A program made the position numbers and the translations under genes. Under the pieces are notes generated by a model. That model did no database searches. It was not told the origin of the DNA and worked only from the letters and a program-made list of their open reading frames with translations. Shown here one piece after another: positions 62,477 through 64,000 of a DNA stretch of 64,000 nt (its first letter is position 1; each line of letters begins with the position of its first letter). Source of the DNA: an uncultured Planococcus sp. (GTDB taxonomy: Bacteria; Bacillota; Bacilli; Bacillales_A; Planococcaceae). The stretch is from positions 1 through 64,000 of the forward strand of contig CANNAE010000003.1 in NCBI GenBank assembly GCA_947502505.1. Direction: 5' to 3'.

Positions 62477-62500
62477 CAAAATCCCTCTTTCCCGGTCAAT

Positions 62501-62755
62501 TTAAAATCCGAATAAGCGTCTCGCGATAAAGGCAAATGCCGCGACCGCAGTGATGAACGCCGCCACGAAAAACGCCACAGCATAGGACACCAGATTCCCC
62601 GGCAGCACCGCTTCGCCGATTTCAAAGAAATAAAACTGGATCGCGACCGGTTCCATAGCGTGGCGCATGAGCCATACCTGGACGCCTTTGACGGCGAACA
62701 GGACACTAATGGCCAAAAGGACCGAAAACGCTGTCCAGCGAATGCCTTTCCACAT
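62501..62755 (-). CDS. Small membrane protein of unknown function
   Basis: An 84-residue protein with two or three helices (TAFSVLLAISVLFAVKGVQV and LVSYAVAFFVAAFITAVAAF) and a charged loop. GGGAGG lies upstream of the ATG at 62755. It precedes maa by 24 nt and may share a transcript. No family recognised. A second frame over the same bases (62476-62760) has no membrane pattern and is discounted. Confidence 0.68.
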   Translation of the reverse strand: MWKGIRWTAFSVLLAISVLFAVKGVQVWLMRHAMEPVAIQFYFFEIGEAVLPGNLVSYAVAFFVAAFITAVAAFAFIARRLFGF

Positions 62756-62894
62756 GACAAGTGCCTCCCGTATTCATGATATGGATATTATAACAGAATA
62801 GAAAAACGAGCCGGCATGAAGTTTTCGAATTCTTTAAAATATTTACATGCAATTAACGAGAAAAACTTTATAATGTAGGAAAGGAGTGGGAATC

Positions 62895-63560
62895 ATGAAA
62901 ACAATCGATAGAACCATCAAAGGAGACAAAGGCCAATCCATTAACTACAGCCTTGTCCTGAACCAGGATCAAACAAAAAAACTTGCGATCTTCCTGCCGG
63001 GCATCGGCTATACAGCGAAAAGCCCGCTATTTCATTACACAGAGCGGCTGCTGGCCGAGCAGGAATACGATATCCTGCGCATCAATTACGATTTCACGAA
63101 TTCATTTTACGATGCCTACACGATGGCTGAAATCGAAGAAGCGGTAAAGCGCGACGCCAAGCAAGTGATCGACTTGGTGCTAAAGGGCAGCCTCTACGAA
63201 AAATTCTTCCTCGTGGCGAAATCGCTCGGCACCATCGCGCTCGCCGATGAACTCGAGCGCCAGAAATTCAATGGCGCGAAAACCGTCTGGCTGACGCCGC
63301 TGCTTAAGCACGCTGAAGTCTACAAAGCGATGAAGCAAAGCCCGAATCCGGCGCTGAGCTTTATCGGCGACAAAGACCATTATTACGAAAGCAGCCGGAT
63401 GGAAGAAATCCAAGCCAATAGCCAGCTCGATGCCCATGTGTTGAAAGACGTCACCCATGGCATGGACTTTATCGGCGATCCATTAAAGTCGATCGATATC
63501 TTAAAAGACATCATCACCGACATCCAGGCCTTCTCGAAACAGAACGCCGAACACGCTTGA
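62895..63560 (+). CDS. Alpha/beta hydrolase family protein
   Basis: A 221-residue protein with an alpha/beta-hydrolase core: oxyanion/entry strand LAIFLPGIGYT (30-40), nucleophile Ser110 in VAKSLGT, a later Asp in FIGDKDHYY and His in VTHGMDF, consistent with a Ser-Asp-His triad. Small for the family and without a lid domain. AAGGAG precedes the ATG at 62895 by 8 nt; an upstream GTG overlaps that site. Substrate unknown. Confidence 0.83.
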   Translation: MKTIDRTIKGDKGQSINYSLVLNQDQTKKLAIFLPGIGYTAKSPLFHYTERLLAEQEYDILRINYDFTNSFYDAYTMAEIEEAVKRDAKQVIDLVLKGSLYEKFFLVAKSLGTIALADELERQKFNGAKTVWLTPLLKHAEVYKAMKQSPNPALSFIGDKDHYYESSRMEEIQANSQLDAHVLKDVTHGMDFIGDPLKSIDILKDIITDIQAFSKQNAEHA

Positions 63561-63567
63561 TGAACGG

Positions 63568-63591
63568 CCGCCCACTGAGGCGGTTTTTTTT
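63568..63591 (+). terminator. Hydrolase gene terminator
   Basis: Stem CCGCC-CACTGA-GGCGG followed by eight T. Confidence 0.85.
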
Positions 63592-63647
63592 ATGCCGTTT
63601 TTCAAGCTGCCGGAAGGGGTATAGTTTCTGCAAAAGGAGGGTGCACC

Positions 63648-64000
63648 ATGGCATTCGATTATGATTTGGATTATAAAAATTTGGACTTGCGGAAAAAACC
63701 CGAACTGTACCGCGTCGGCAAAGGTGAGCAGGGCGTGTTGATGGTGGAGCCGTATAAAAGTGAAATCCTTCCACATTGGCGCTTCAAGACGCCGGACATC
63801 GCCCAGGAATCGTGCGATAAGATTTCCGAGATGTTCGAGGAGTACCGCAAACAGGACGATTTTGTCGGCATGGACATGGCCCGCAAATTCATCCAGATGG
63901 GCTATACCCGCGCACGCCGCTATACGAATTACAAAGGCGGCCGCAAATACAACGAAGACGGCTCGATCAAAGACCGCGAGATTGATGAAGAGAAAGCGGA
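63648..64000 (+). CDS. DUF4385 family protein (partial, cut by window end)
   Basis: The first 117 codons of a gene that runs off the window. The start has AAAAGGAGGG upstream of ATG. The protein begins MAFDYDLDYKNLDLRKKPEL and shows YRVGKGEQGVLMVEPYK, HWRFKTPDIAQES, FVGMDMARKFIQMGYTRARR, all conserved in DUF4385. The family is widespread and of unknown function. The visible part is soluble. Confidence 0.88.
   Translation, partial: MAFDYDLDYKNLDLRKKPELYRVGKGEQGVLMVEPYKSEILPHWRFKTPDIAQESCDKISEMFEEYRKQDDFVGMDMARKFIQMGYTRARRYTNYKGGRKYNEDGSIKDREIDEEKA

Overview
The window reads as chromosome of a low-to-mid GC Gram-positive rod of the Planococcaceae (Planococcus/Planomicrobium-like). This rests on Bacillus-type Shine-Dalgarno sequences, CIRCE, SAM-I riboswitches, a cre box, and the order tsaE-tsaB-rimI-tsaD / ydiF / rex / tatA-tatC / CPBP protease / groES-groEL downstream of an rRNA operon, which matches the Bacillus subtilis ydi-groE region. 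Species assignment is inference.

Region 1 (1-10.5 kb, conserved core): the 3' end of 23S rRNA, 5S rRNA and tRNA-Asp; the t6A operon with rimI; a DnaA-box cluster in the tsaD/ydiF gap; an ABC-F ATPase; Rex; a minimal Tat translocase; a CPBP protease; and CIRCE-controlled groES-groEL.

Region 2 (10.5-21.2 kb, mixed metabolism): an SDR, an acyl-CoA dehydrogenase-like flavoprotein, a BCCT transporter, DegV, a GAF-GGDEF diguanylate cyclase, a threonine-aldolase-like PLP enzyme and a Dus tRNA enzyme. They are followed by an Xre/membrane-protein pair behind two abutting palindromes, a TetR-like ligand domain without its HTH, and a solo zinc ribbon.

Region 3 (21.3-30.5 kb, sugar uptake and sensing): a cre-preceded ChvE/MmsA/MmsB-type ABC importer is followed by a tightly overlapped operon. 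That operon encodes a membrane-anchored sugar-binding protein, a LytS/YesM-type kinase, a YesN-type regulator and a second ChvE-like lipoprotein. It looks like a XylFII-LytS-type three-component sugar sensor feeding the importer.

Region 4 (30.5-44.7 kb): two SAM-I riboswitch operons flank copper (CopC/CopD), acyltransferase/SGNH and DUF6544-like genes. The first riboswitch operon encodes an LLM monooxygenase, a 36-residue membrane microprotein and a sodium:solute symporter, probably for organosulfur use. The second encodes a fused homocysteine methyltransferase/MTHF reductase and MetH.

Region 5 (44.7-64 kb): a second LLM enzyme, a CDF transporter, a lipoprotein, a carotenoid-type desaturase, a Csp copper-storage protein, CorA, GerW, YibE/YibF, a secreted repeat protein, BioY with a BirA-like operator, an adaA-alkA-ogt alkylation-repair operon, an acetyltransferase, a hydrolase and a truncated DUF4385 gene.

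The most unusual signal is an interspersed non-coding element (about 235-250 bp) at 33865-34099 and 53543-53789, with a diverged possible third copy at 44728-45100. Each sits between two copies of the host gene's own terminator hairpin (27/27 and 34/35 identical for the first two). This suggests a small mobile element that inserts at terminators and duplicates the whole hairpin.
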